From the NCBI RefSeq assembly GCF_964273065.1, contig NZ_OZ186815.1:2542001-2606000 (forward strand): 64,000 bases of DNA, given 5' to 3'. Positions 32,834 to 40,568 of the stretch are shown piece after piece. The DNA comes from Nocardiopsis dassonvillei_B (GTDB lineage Bacteria > Actinomycetota > Actinomycetes > Streptosporangiales > Streptosporangiaceae). Below the pieces are notes generated by a model. That model did not search any database. It was not told where the DNA came from and saw nothing but the letters and a program-made list of their open reading frames with translations. Every line of letters starts with the position of its first letter. Position 1 is the first letter of the stretch. Made by a program: the position numbers and the translations under genes.

Positions 32834-33035
32834 CGCCGCAAACCCGTTTCCGTAGAGGACATACCTTCCAGGTCAGCCTACCGAGCGCCCGGGGGTGGCC
32901 CGGCCGACGCCGGATGTCACGTCATGCGCACGATCGGGCCACTGTAGAGGTGTTCCTCCGTCACCCAGGGTGCCGGACCGTTAGTCTGATTGCTCCCAGG
33001 AGACGATTTCGCCAGGCCGATCACGGGAGCTGCAG

Positions 33036-34172
33036 ATGGGCATCCTGCGTCGGTGCGCCGCGCTGTTTTCCTCGGTCGTCCTCGTCGCGACCCTGGCCGG
33101 CACCCCGGCCGCCCTCGCCGACGACTTCTCCCGCGTGGACCGTGACGCCGTGGCCGGGGCGGACCTCGTCCCCGTCGGCGGCGGGCCCGTGGCCACCGCG
33201 CTCTACAGTCTGCGGACCGGGAACGACGACTCCGTGCGCGCCTACACCGCATCACCCGACGACGAGGTCCGTCGGCGTGCCGCCTATGTGGAGTCGGACT
33301 GGTCCGACGCCCCGGGGGAGAGCGCCGGCCGGGCCCGCTGGATCGTCGCCCACTCCTATCCCAACCGGGACCTGCTGTCCCTGGGCCTGGACACCGGCCT
33401 GCCGCTGAGCGAGGACCAGGCGATCGCCGGCACCCAGGCCGCGCTGTGGCGGGTGCTGGCGGGCGTCGAGCCCGACCGCGGGGCCAACGACGACGCCGTC
33501 CTGGCGCTGTACGACCACCTGATGGAGGGCGACGGCGTCGTGGCGCCGGGCCCGCGCCCGCTGACCGTGTCCCCCGACCACCTGGAGGCGACCGCGCCGC
33601 AGGAGCCGCTGGGGCCGCTCACCGTGTCGAGCACCGGTGGGGGTCCGCTGAGGGTGTCGCTCAGCGGCGCGCCGGCCTCCTGGCTGGTGGACGCCCAGGG
33701 GCGCCAGACCGCCCAGGTGTCCCACGGCGGCGAGCTCTACCTGGACGTGAAGCCGTCCGTCCCCGCCGGAGTGGTGACCCTGCACGTGCGCGGTGAGAGC
33801 CTGCCGCTGGCCGAGGGGAGCCTGTTCACCGGTCGCGACGGGGTGCGGACCCGACCGCTGATCACCGCCGAGCCGGGAGAGGCGAACATCACCACCGCTG
33901 CGACGGTCACCTGGCACGCCCCGAGCCCCTCCGGTGAGCCGACGCCGACGCCAGGGTCCGAAACCCCGTCCGAAACCCCGGTGCCCGAGGCGAGCGCACC
34001 GCTCGCGGAGGTCGCGCCGAGCCCGGAGGCCACGCCCGCCGAGGCTGTCCGAATCCCGGAGGAGGACCTGCCGACGACGGGCACGTGGCTGTCCGGGCTG
34101 CTGGTCATCGCGGGGGCCCTGGTGGTATCAGGCCTGATCATCCTGGTTCTGGGTCGTAAACGACGCGAATGA
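33036..34172 (+). CDS. Sortase-anchored thioester-domain protein, thioester cysteine missing
   Basis: 378 residues with a signal peptide (1-28, ending PAALADD), a TED-like domain, a beta-rich domain, a Pro/Glu linker, and the sorting signal LPTTG (345-349) before a hydrophobic helix and RKRRE tail. Compared with the three following genes it keeps AAYVESDW and GTQAALW (Gln134). The motif Y-C-I-D is replaced by Y70-T71-A-S, so the Cys-Gln thioester cannot form. The following paralogues carry the cysteine at this place. It is probably a surface protein with a non-covalent role or a decaying copy. ATG 33036 follows GGGAGCTGCAG. Confidence 0.8.
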   Translation: MGILRRCAALFSSVVLVATLAGTPAALADDFSRVDRDAVAGADLVPVGGGPVATALYSLRTGNDDSVRAYTASPDDEVRRRAAYVESDWSDAPGESAGRARWIVAHSYPNRDLLSLGLDTGLPLSEDQAIAGTQAALWRVLAGVEPDRGANDDAVLALYDHLMEGDGVVAPGPRPLTVSPDHLEATAPQEPLGPLTVSSTGGGPLRVSLSGAPASWLVDAQGRQTAQVSHGGELYLDVKPSVPAGVVTLHVRGESLPLAEGSLFTGRDGVRTRPLITAEPGEANITTAATVTWHAPSPSGEPTPTPGSETPSETPVPEASAPLAEVAPSPEATPAEAVRIPEEDLPTTGTWLSGLLVIAGALVVSGLIILVLGRKRRE

Positions 34173-34552
34173 CCCCGAAGTAGTTGCATAACATTCGCCC
34201 ATAATGCGGCTTTGTTCGCTCGGGTTTTTTCCTGGCCCGTATCCGGTCACATTTTTCGCGAACCGGGTTGGAAGTAGTGAATCGGCTCGCTAGTATCGGG
34301 CAGGCGATGGACCTAGTGCGGCGCGCCGTAGGCCCGCCCCCGTGAGACGACTCAGCCCGGGACCGGGATGCATCGCGACCCTCCCGACCCCGGCTCCGCG
34401 CCACCTGCGCCCCCCGACGCGGCCTGTCCCGACCCGGACGCACGTCAGGTGGCTCCGGACCGTCCGTCCTTCGCACCGGAAAACACCGCGGTCCCCTGCC
34501 GCGGCCTGACCCGGTTCCATCCGGTCACCCCTACACGACACCGGGATACGAC
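34173..34552. other. Intergenic region with promoter and long 5' leader
   Basis: 380 bp before the second thioester gene. It holds AT-richer sequence (34185-34300), a good promoter at 34268-34296 and a leader of about 250 nt. Small ORFs inside it are not convincing. Confidence 0.5.
34268..34296 (+). promoter_or_regulatory. Vegetative-type promoter for the thioester gene at 34553
   Basis: TTGGAA and TAGTAT are separated by 17 bp, close to the sigma-70-type consensus. Predicted initiation near 34303 gives a leader of about 250 nt. Confidence 0.6.
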
Positions 34553-35761
34553 TTGACTCAGATCTCCCTCCCCCGTACCGCCGGGCGCGCGGGCCTGGCG
34601 GCCGCCGCCGCGGCCTTCCTCGCCTTCGGCCTGGCCGCCCCCGCGGCCGCCGAGCCCGCCCCGTACGAGGGTGCCGTCACCGGTACCTACGTCAACAACG
34701 CCGAGAACGGCACCCGCGTCAAGATGGACGGCGGAACCGCCTCGACCAGCCTCTTCAACCTGAAGCTGGACGACGGCACCGTCCTCACCACGTACTGCAT
34801 CGACTTCCGCACGAGCATCGTGAGCCAGGCGAAGTACGTCGAGGACGAGTGGGCGAACTACCCGGGCAAGGGCGACTTCGCCGAGCCCGCCAAGGTCCAC
34901 TGGATCCTCCAGAACTCCTACCCGAACGTCGGTGCCGAGGAGCTGGGCGCCGCCGCCGGGGTCGAGGGCCTGAGCAAGGGGGACGCCCTGGGCGCCACCC
35001 AGGCCGCCATCTGGCACTTCAGCAACGGCATGGACCTGGCCGGTGACAACGCCGAGGCCGTCAAGAAGGTCTACGAGTACCTGGTCGGCAACGCCGAGGA
35101 CCTGCCGCAGACCTCCGAGCCGACCCCGACCCTGAGCATCACCCCGGGTTCCGCCGAGGGCACGGCCGGCTCCACGGTCGGCGAGTTCACCATCGAGACC
35201 AGCGCGGCCTCCGTGCCGGTCGTCATCGACGCCCCCGAGGGCGTCGAGCTGGTCGACCTGGAGAGCGGCGAGGCGGTCACCGCGGTCGAGAACGGCGACA
35301 AGGTCGGCTTCGAGGTGCCCGCGGGCACCGAGGCGGGCCAGGCCTCCTTCTCCCTGGAGGCCACCGCCACCGTCGCCACCGGCCGCCTGTTCAAGGGCGC
35401 CGAGGTCAAGACCCAGACCCTCATCACCGCCCAGGGCGGCGAGACCAAGGTCTCCGCCTCGGCCTCGGCCACCTGGACCGCGGGCGGCGGCGAGGAGCCC
35501 TCCCCGAGCCCCTCCCCCACCCCGTCCGAGGAGCCGAGCGAGCCGGAGTCCCCGGCCCCGAGCCCGACCCCGTCCGAGACCCCATCGGCCCCGGAGTCCC
35601 CGAAGCCGAGCGCCCCGGCCGATGACCGGCCGAGCCTGCCCGTCACCGGTGGCGCCCTGGCCGGCCTGGTCGCCGCGGGCATCGCCGCCCTCGGCGCCGG
35701 CGGTGGGGCGATCTACCTGAGCCGCAAGCGCAAGGCGGCCGGTACCTCCACCGACGCGTGA
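34553..35761 (+). CDS. Sortase-anchored thioester-domain surface protein
   Basis: 402 residues with a signal peptide (1-33) and a thioester domain with TTYCIDFRTS (Cys82) and ATQAAIWHFSNG (Gln150), the residues that form the internal Cys-Gln thioester used for covalent host or matrix attachment in TED adhesins. A beta-sandwich domain (about 185-305) follows, then a Pro/Ser/Glu wall-spanning linker and LPVTG (362-366) with helix and KRK tail. The TTG start is supported by alignment with the next gene (TQISLPR versus TNVSLPR). No sortase gene is visible in the window. Confidence 0.88.
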   Translation: MTQISLPRTAGRAGLAAAAAAFLAFGLAAPAAAEPAPYEGAVTGTYVNNAENGTRVKMDGGTASTSLFNLKLDDGTVLTTYCIDFRTSIVSQAKYVEDEWANYPGKGDFAEPAKVHWILQNSYPNVGAEELGAAAGVEGLSKGDALGATQAAIWHFSNGMDLAGDNAEAVKKVYEYLVGNAEDLPQTSEPTPTLSITPGSAEGTAGSTVGEFTIETSAASVPVVIDAPEGVELVDLESGEAVTAVENGDKVGFEVPAGTEAGQASFSLEATATVATGRLFKGAEVKTQTLITAQGGETKVSASASATWTAGGGEEPSPSPSPTPSEEPSEPESPAPSPTPSETPSAPESPKPSAPADDRPSLPVTGGALAGLVAAGIAALGAGGGAIYLSRKRKAAGTSTDA

Positions 35762-35784
35762 TCGCGTAAGGCCACCGTTCAACG

Positions 35785-35817
35785 GGCCCTCTCCCGGAAT
35801 TCATCCGGGAGGGGGCC
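35785..35817 (+). terminator. Terminator after the second thioester gene
   Basis: GGCCCTCTCCCGGA pairs with TCCGGGAGGGGGCC (one wobble) across a short AT loop, followed by TTC. Confidence 0.75.
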
Positions 35818-36035
35818 TTCCCGTGTGCACCGTGCGGCCCCTCCGCGCGTCTTCTCATCGGAGCCCGGATGGTCTCCGCGGGACCGGGACGGTCCGCCTC
35901 GCCGTGTCGGCGAGGACGTCCGTGCCGGTCGTGCGGCGGTGGCCGCCGCCCCTCCCCCGCTCGGTTCCCTCACGGCACCCCGGCCGCGCGAGCGCTCTCC
36001 ACCCCGGCCGGAACCGTAGAACTCAAGGAAGAGAC

Positions 36036-37250
36036 GTGACGAACGTGTCCCTCCCCCGTGCCCTCGGGCGCACGACCGTCGCCGCAGGCGCGGCCGCCCT
36101 CCTCGCCCTCGGCCTGGCCGCCCCGGCCGCCGCCGACAACGCCGTCCGCGCGCAGTACACGGGCCCGGCCGAGAACGGCGTCGACGTCCGCGTCGACGGC
36201 GTCTCGCAGAAGACGAGGCTCTTCACCCTCGAACTCGAGGACGGCAGCACGTTCACCACGTACTGCATCGACCTGAAAACGGGTATCCGCGGCGGTGCCT
36301 GGTACGTCGAGGACGAGTGGGCGAACTACCCGGGCCAGGGCGCCTTCGCCGCCCCGGGCAAGGTCCACTGGATCCTCCAGAACAGCTACCCGACCATCTC
36401 CGTCGCGCAGCTGGCCGAGAACGCGGGTCTCGACGCCCGGACCACCCAGCGCTTCAAGAAGGGGCACGCCATCGCCGCCACCCAGGCGGCGATCTGGCAC
36501 TTCACCAACGGCGCCGAGGTGACCGGCCACGACACCGACGGGGTCGAGCTGGTCTACCGGTACCTGGTCGAGAACGCCGTCGACCTGCCCCAGGAGCCGG
36601 GCCCGTCCCTGAGCATCACTCCGGGCACCGCCGAGGGCGAGGCCGGTTCCACCGTCGGCGAGTTCACCATCGAGACCAACGCCTCCGACGTCCCGGTGGA
36701 CCTGAGCGCCCCCGCCGGCGTCACCCTGGTCGACCTGGAGACCGAGCAGCCGGTCAGCGCCGTCAACGACGGTGACAAGGTCGGCTTCCAGGTCCCGTCC
36801 GACGCCGAGGCGGGCGAGGCGTCCTTCTCACTGGAGGCCGGCGCCGAGGTGTCCGCGGGACGCCTGTTCAAGGGCGAGGACCCGGACACGCCGACCCAGA
36901 CGCTGATCACCGCCAAGACCGAGAAGGTCACCGTCTCGGCCTCGGCCGCCGCCACCTGGACCGCCGGCGGCGGCGAGGAGCCCTCCCCGAGCCCCTCCCC
37001 CACCCCGTCCGAGGAGCCGAGCGAGACCCCGTCGCCGACCCCGGGCCCGACGCCGAGCCCGACGCCCTCCGAGGCGCCCTCCACCCCGGCCTCCCCGAAG
37101 CCGAGCGCCCCGGCCGATGACCGGCCGAGCCTGCCCGTCACCGGTGGCGCCCTGGCCGGCCTGGTCGCCGCGGGCATCGCCGCCCTCGGCGCCGGCGGTG
37201 GGGCGATCTACCTGAGCCGCAAGCGCAGGGCCGCTTCCGGCCAGGAGTAA
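36036..37250 (+). CDS. Sortase-anchored thioester-domain surface protein
   Basis: 404 residues, a close paralogue of the preceding gene. It has a signal peptide (1-34), thioester residues Cys77 in FTTYCIDLKT and Gln150 in AATQAAIWHFTNG, a beta-rich domain with STVGEFTIETNASDVPV, a PTPSE repeat linker and LPVTG (366-370). GTG 36036 is preceded by AAGGAAGAG; the open frame upstream to 35823 lacks a ribosome site and would bury the signal peptide. The last 140 bp are nearly identical to the preceding gene. Confidence 0.88.
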   Translation: MTNVSLPRALGRTTVAAGAAALLALGLAAPAAADNAVRAQYTGPAENGVDVRVDGVSQKTRLFTLELEDGSTFTTYCIDLKTGIRGGAWYVEDEWANYPGQGAFAAPGKVHWILQNSYPTISVAQLAENAGLDARTTQRFKKGHAIAATQAAIWHFTNGAEVTGHDTDGVELVYRYLVENAVDLPQEPGPSLSITPGTAEGEAGSTVGEFTIETNASDVPVDLSAPAGVTLVDLETEQPVSAVNDGDKVGFQVPSDAEAGEASFSLEAGAEVSAGRLFKGEDPDTPTQTLITAKTEKVTVSASAAATWTAGGGEEPSPSPSPTPSEEPSETPSPTPGPTPSPTPSEAPSTPASPKPSAPADDRPSLPVTGGALAGLVAAGIAALGAGGGAIYLSRKRRAASGQE

Positions 37251-37263
37251 TCCTGGACCCATC

Positions 37264-37291
37264 GGGCCCCGTCCTGTAGAGGACGGGGCCC
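37264..37291 (+). terminator. Terminator after the third thioester gene
   Basis: GGGCCCCGTCCT-GTAG-AGGACGGGGCCC is a 12-bp perfect stem followed by TTT. Confidence 0.8.
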
Positions 37292-37474
37292 TTTGTCATG
37301 TGTTCACCAGACAAAAAGCCCAATCGCGGACACAGTGCACTCACGTCACTACCGAGGGTTGGACACACCAAGATGAATCGCTACCATCGGCCCGGTACCC
37401 CCGACCGGAACAGGCACGGCACCGCCGTTCCCGCGCACCTCTCCCCCTCCGCTGCCCCCGACGGAAAGAGACAC

Positions 37475-38596
37475 GTGACCGCGTCCGCCCTCACCCGCCC
37501 CGCCCTCGCCGCACTCGCGGTGACCGCGCTCCTCCTGGGCCCGCTGGCCGTCCCGGCCGCCGCGGACCCGGTCCGCGGGCGGTACACCGGGGTCGACGAG
37601 CACGGGCACGGGATCGTCATGCGGGGCGAGGAGTTCACCACCACCGCGACCTTCGGCATCGACCTGGGGGAGAGGGTCCTGCCGACCTACTGCATCGACT
37701 TCCGGACCGGGATCGTCGAGGACGCCCGGTACGTGGAGGACCGCTGGGCCGACTACCCGGGCCAGGGCGACTTCGGCGAACCGGGGCGGGTCCACTGGAT
37801 CCTCATGAACTCCTACCCGGTCGTGGAGATCGGGGACCTGCGGGAGGAGACCGGCATCCCGGGGCTGACGAAGGCCGAGGCCCTGACGGCGACCCAGGCC
37901 GCGATCTGGCACTTCAGCAACGGGCTCGACCTGGAGGAGGTACGGCAGAACCCGGACCTGCCCACGGTCTCCGAGGAGGAGGTGGTCGAACTCTACGAGC
38001 TCCTCGTCACCGACGCCGAGGAGCTGCCCGACGAGCCGCCGACCGCCCTGTCGGTGTCCCCGGAACAGGGTTCGGGTCTGGCCGGGGAGACCGTCGGCGA
38101 GTTCACCGTGGAGACCAGCGCCGGTTCCGTACCCGTCGAGCTGGACGCGCCCGAGGGCGTGGAGGTCGTGGACCTCGCGACCGGGAGGACCGTCGAGGCC
38201 GTGTCGGACGGCGACCGCATCGGGCTCTCGGTCCCGGCCGACGCCGCGGCGGGCGAGGCCGAACTGACCCTCGCGGCGGAGGCCGCGGTGCTGACCGGCC
38301 GCCTGTTCAAGGGTGAGGACCCCGACGAGCCCACCCAGACGCTCATCGCCGCGGCCGACGGGGAGGTCACCGTCTCCCGCACGGTCACCGCCGCCTGGGA
38401 CGAGGCGGGCGGCACCCCGCCGCCGATCGCCGAGCCCGACACCGACGCGAGCCCGGTGGCGGCGGCCGCCGACGACCGCCGCCTGGCCCTGACCGGACCG
38501 GCGGTCATCGCCCTGGTCGCGGGCGCCGCGGTGCTCGTCCTGGGCGGGGCGGCCTTCCTCCTGGCGGCGCGCCGCCGCAGGGCGGCGCAGGGCTGA
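37475..38596 (+). CDS. Thioester-domain surface protein with LALTG sorting signal
   Basis: 373 residues. The signal peptide ends near PAAAD (31). The thioester residues are Cys73 in PTYCIDFRTG and Gln141 in TATQAAIWHFSNG. A beta-rich domain and a shorter linker lead to LALTG (337-341), a hydrophobic helix and an arginine-rich tail. LAxTG is the form recognised by class E sortases of actinobacteria, unlike the LPxTG of its three neighbours. GTG 37475 with GGAAAGAGA upstream is preferred; the frame extends 59 codons further without a fitting signal peptide. Confidence 0.86.
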   Translation: MTASALTRPALAALAVTALLLGPLAVPAAADPVRGRYTGVDEHGHGIVMRGEEFTTTATFGIDLGERVLPTYCIDFRTGIVEDARYVEDRWADYPGQGDFGEPGRVHWILMNSYPVVEIGDLREETGIPGLTKAEALTATQAAIWHFSNGLDLEEVRQNPDLPTVSEEEVVELYELLVTDAEELPDEPPTALSVSPEQGSGLAGETVGEFTVETSAGSVPVELDAPEGVEVVDLATGRTVEAVSDGDRIGLSVPADAAAGEAELTLAAEAAVLTGRLFKGEDPDEPTQTLIAAADGEVTVSRTVTAAWDEAGGTPPPIAEPDTDASPVAAAADDRRLALTGPAVIALVAGAAVLVLGGAAFLLAARRRRAAQG

Positions 38597-38673
38597 GGCC
38601 GCCCGCCCCGAGCCCGGGGCCCGGACCGTACACCCCCCGCGGCCCGGGCCCCGTTCCGCGTCCGCGCACACGG

Positions 38674-38709
38674 CGGCGCCCGCCGACCCCGCGGGGTCGG
38701 CGGGCGCCG
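38674..38709. terminator. Large bidirectional terminator
   Basis: A 36-bp gapless perfect palindrome (half-site starting CGGCGCCCGCCGACCCC) lies between the convergent last thioester gene and gatA. Confidence 0.75.
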
Positions 38710-38721
38710 TGACGGGGGACC

Positions 38722-40221
38722 CTAGGCGTTGACCGCGTAGGGGCTGCGCGCGATGAGCGCACCGTCCCGGTCGGTCAGCGCGCGCTCGACCGCCGCCGCC
38801 ACCCGGTAGGCGCGGTCGTCGGCCAGCGGCGGGGCCATGATCTGCAGGCCCACCGGCAGCCCGTCCTCCGGGGCCAGGCCGCACGGCACGGACAGCGCCG
38901 CGTTGCCCGCCAGGTTGGACGGGATGGTGCACAGGTCGGCGAGGTACATCGCCATCGGGTCCTCGGCGCGCTCGCCGATGGGGAACGCGGTGGTCGGCGT
39001 GGTCGGCGAGACCAGCACGTCCACGTTCTCGAAGGCCGCGTCGAAGTCGCGCTTGATGAGTGTGCGCACCTGCTGGGCGCTGCCGTAGTAGGCGTCGTAG
39101 TAACCGCTGGACAGCGCGTAGGTGCCCAGCATGATCCGCCGCTTCACCTCGGGGCCGAAGCCCTGGGCGCGGGTCAGCGACATGACCTCCTCGGCGCTGC
39201 GCGTGCCGTCGTCGCCCACCCGCAGGCCGTAGCGCATGGCGTCGAACCGGGCCAGGTTGGACGAGCACTCGCTGGGCGCGATGAGGTAGTACGCCGACAG
39301 GGCGGCGTCGAAGCTGGGGCAGGACACCTCGACGATCTTGGCGCCCAGCGACTCCAGCAGCTCCAGGCTCTCGTGGAAGCGCTGGCGCACCCCGGCCTGG
39401 AAGCCGTCGCTGTCCAGCTCCTTGACCACGCCGACGCGCAGGCCGTCGATCTCGCCGCGGCGGGCGGCCTCGACGATCGGCGGGACGGGGGCGTCGATGG
39501 AGGTGGAGTCGCGCGGGTCGTGGCCGGAGAACGCCTCCTGGAGCAGGGCGGCGTCGAGCACGTTGCGCGCGAACGGGCCGGGGGTGTCCAGGGAGGAGGC
39601 GAACGCGATCATCCCGTACCGGGACGAGCCGCCGTAGGTGGGCTTGGCGCCGACCAGGCCGCACACTGCGGCGGGCTGGCGGATGGAACCGCCGGTGTCG
39701 GTTCCGGTGGCCAGGGGGGCCTCGAACGCGGCGACGGCCGCGGAGGACCCGCCCGAGGAGCCGCCGGGGATGCGGGCGGTGTCCCACGGGTTGCGGGTGA
39801 CCTGGTAGGCGGAGTTCTCGGTGGAGGAGCCCATCGCGAACTCGTCCATGTTGGTCTTGCCCAGGATGACCAGCCCGGCCTCGCGCAGGCGCGCGGTGAC
39901 GGTGGCGTCGTAGGGCGGCTGCCAGCCCTCCAGGATCTTGGAGGCGGCGGTGGTGGGCATGTCCTTGGTGGTGAACACGTCCTTGTGGGCGACGGGCACA
40001 CCGGCGAGCGGACCCTGCTCCTCGCCCGCGGCGCGGCGGGCGTCCACGGCCCGCGCCTGCTCCAGGGCGGTCTCCCGGCGCACGTGGAGGAAGGCGTTGA
40101 TGTCGCCGTCCACGGCCTCGATCCGGTCCAGGTAGGCGGTGGCGGCCTCCTCCGCGGAGACCTCGCCCGCCCTGATCGCCGCACCGAGCTCGGCCGCGCC
40201 GAGACTGACGATGTCGCTCAT
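38722..40221 (-). CDS. gatA: Aspartyl/glutamyl-tRNA amidotransferase subunit A
   Basis: 499 residues. It is the amidase-signature subunit that releases ammonia from glutamine for GatB. The catalytic triad is visible as Lys in VAHKDVFTTKDM, the cis-Ser in PGGSSGGSSAAVAA and the nucleophile Ser in TDTGGSIRQPA. It is of normal length and ATG 40221 follows gatC after 2 bp. Confidence 0.96.
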   Translation of the reverse strand: MSDIVSLGAAELGAAIRAGEVSAEEAATAYLDRIEAVDGDINAFLHVRRETALEQARAVDARRAAGEEQGPLAGVPVAHKDVFTTKDMPTTAASKILEGWQPPYDATVTARLREAGLVILGKTNMDEFAMGSSTENSAYQVTRNPWDTARIPGGSSGGSSAAVAAFEAPLATGTDTGGSIRQPAAVCGLVGAKPTYGGSSRYGMIAFASSLDTPGPFARNVLDAALLQEAFSGHDPRDSTSIDAPVPPIVEAARRGEIDGLRVGVVKELDSDGFQAGVRQRFHESLELLESLGAKIVEVSCPSFDAALSAYYLIAPSECSSNLARFDAMRYGLRVGDDGTRSAEEVMSLTRAQGFGPEVKRRIMLGTYALSSGYYDAYYGSAQQVRTLIKRDFDAAFENVDVLVSPTTPTTAFPIGERAEDPMAMYLADLCTIPSNLAGNAALSVPCGLAPEDGLPVGLQIMAPPLADDRAYRVAAAVERALTDRDGALIARSPYAVNA

Positions 40222-40223
40222 GG

Positions 40224-40523
40224 CTACTCCTCCTCCCCGAGGATGCGCGGGACCCGGAAGCGCTGGTCCTCCACCGCCGGGGCTCCGGACAGGGCCTGCT
40301 CCGGGGTGAGGCACGGCTCGGCCGCGTCGGGACGGAAGACGTTGGTCAGCGGCAGGGCGTGCGAGCTCGGCGGGATGTCGCCCTTGGCGACCTCCTGCAC
40401 CTTGGCCACTGCGGTGAGGATGTCACCGAGCTGGGCGGCGAGCGTGTCGAGCTCGCTCTCGTCGAGCGCCAGCCGCGACAACCGGGCGAGGTGCGCGACC
40501 TCATCGCGGGTGATGGCGGTCAT
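40224..40523 (-). CDS. gatC: Aspartyl/glutamyl-tRNA amidotransferase subunit C
   Basis: 99 residues. The small subunit stabilises GatA-GatB. The start ITRDEVAHLARLSRLALDE and the mid-region SHALPLTNVFRPD are diagnostic. It is the first gene of the gatC-gatA operon, with the gatA start 2 bp after its stop. Confidence 0.95.
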   Translation of the reverse strand: MTAITRDEVAHLARLSRLALDESELDTLAAQLGDILTAVAKVQEVAKGDIPPSSHALPLTNVFRPDAAEPCLTPEQALSGAPAVEDQRFRVPRILGEEE

Positions 40524-40568
40524 GAGTGGCAGAACCGTTTCTTCGGCGGACGGACTATCCCGTCAATC

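Noticed and set aside
34303..34556. Short ORFs (12 codons at 34307; 62 codons at 34368) in the leader of the second thioester gene.
   Set aside because: Weak or absent ribosome sites and proline/arginine-rich shadow-like translation; no attenuator follows.
36023..37250. Starting the third thioester gene at 35823.
   Set aside because: The extra 71 codons overlap the preceding terminator, have no ribosome site and would bury the signal peptide.
38674..38709. Perfect 36-bp palindrome as a recombination or attachment site.
   Set aside because: It lies exactly between two convergent gene ends and is best explained as a shared terminator.
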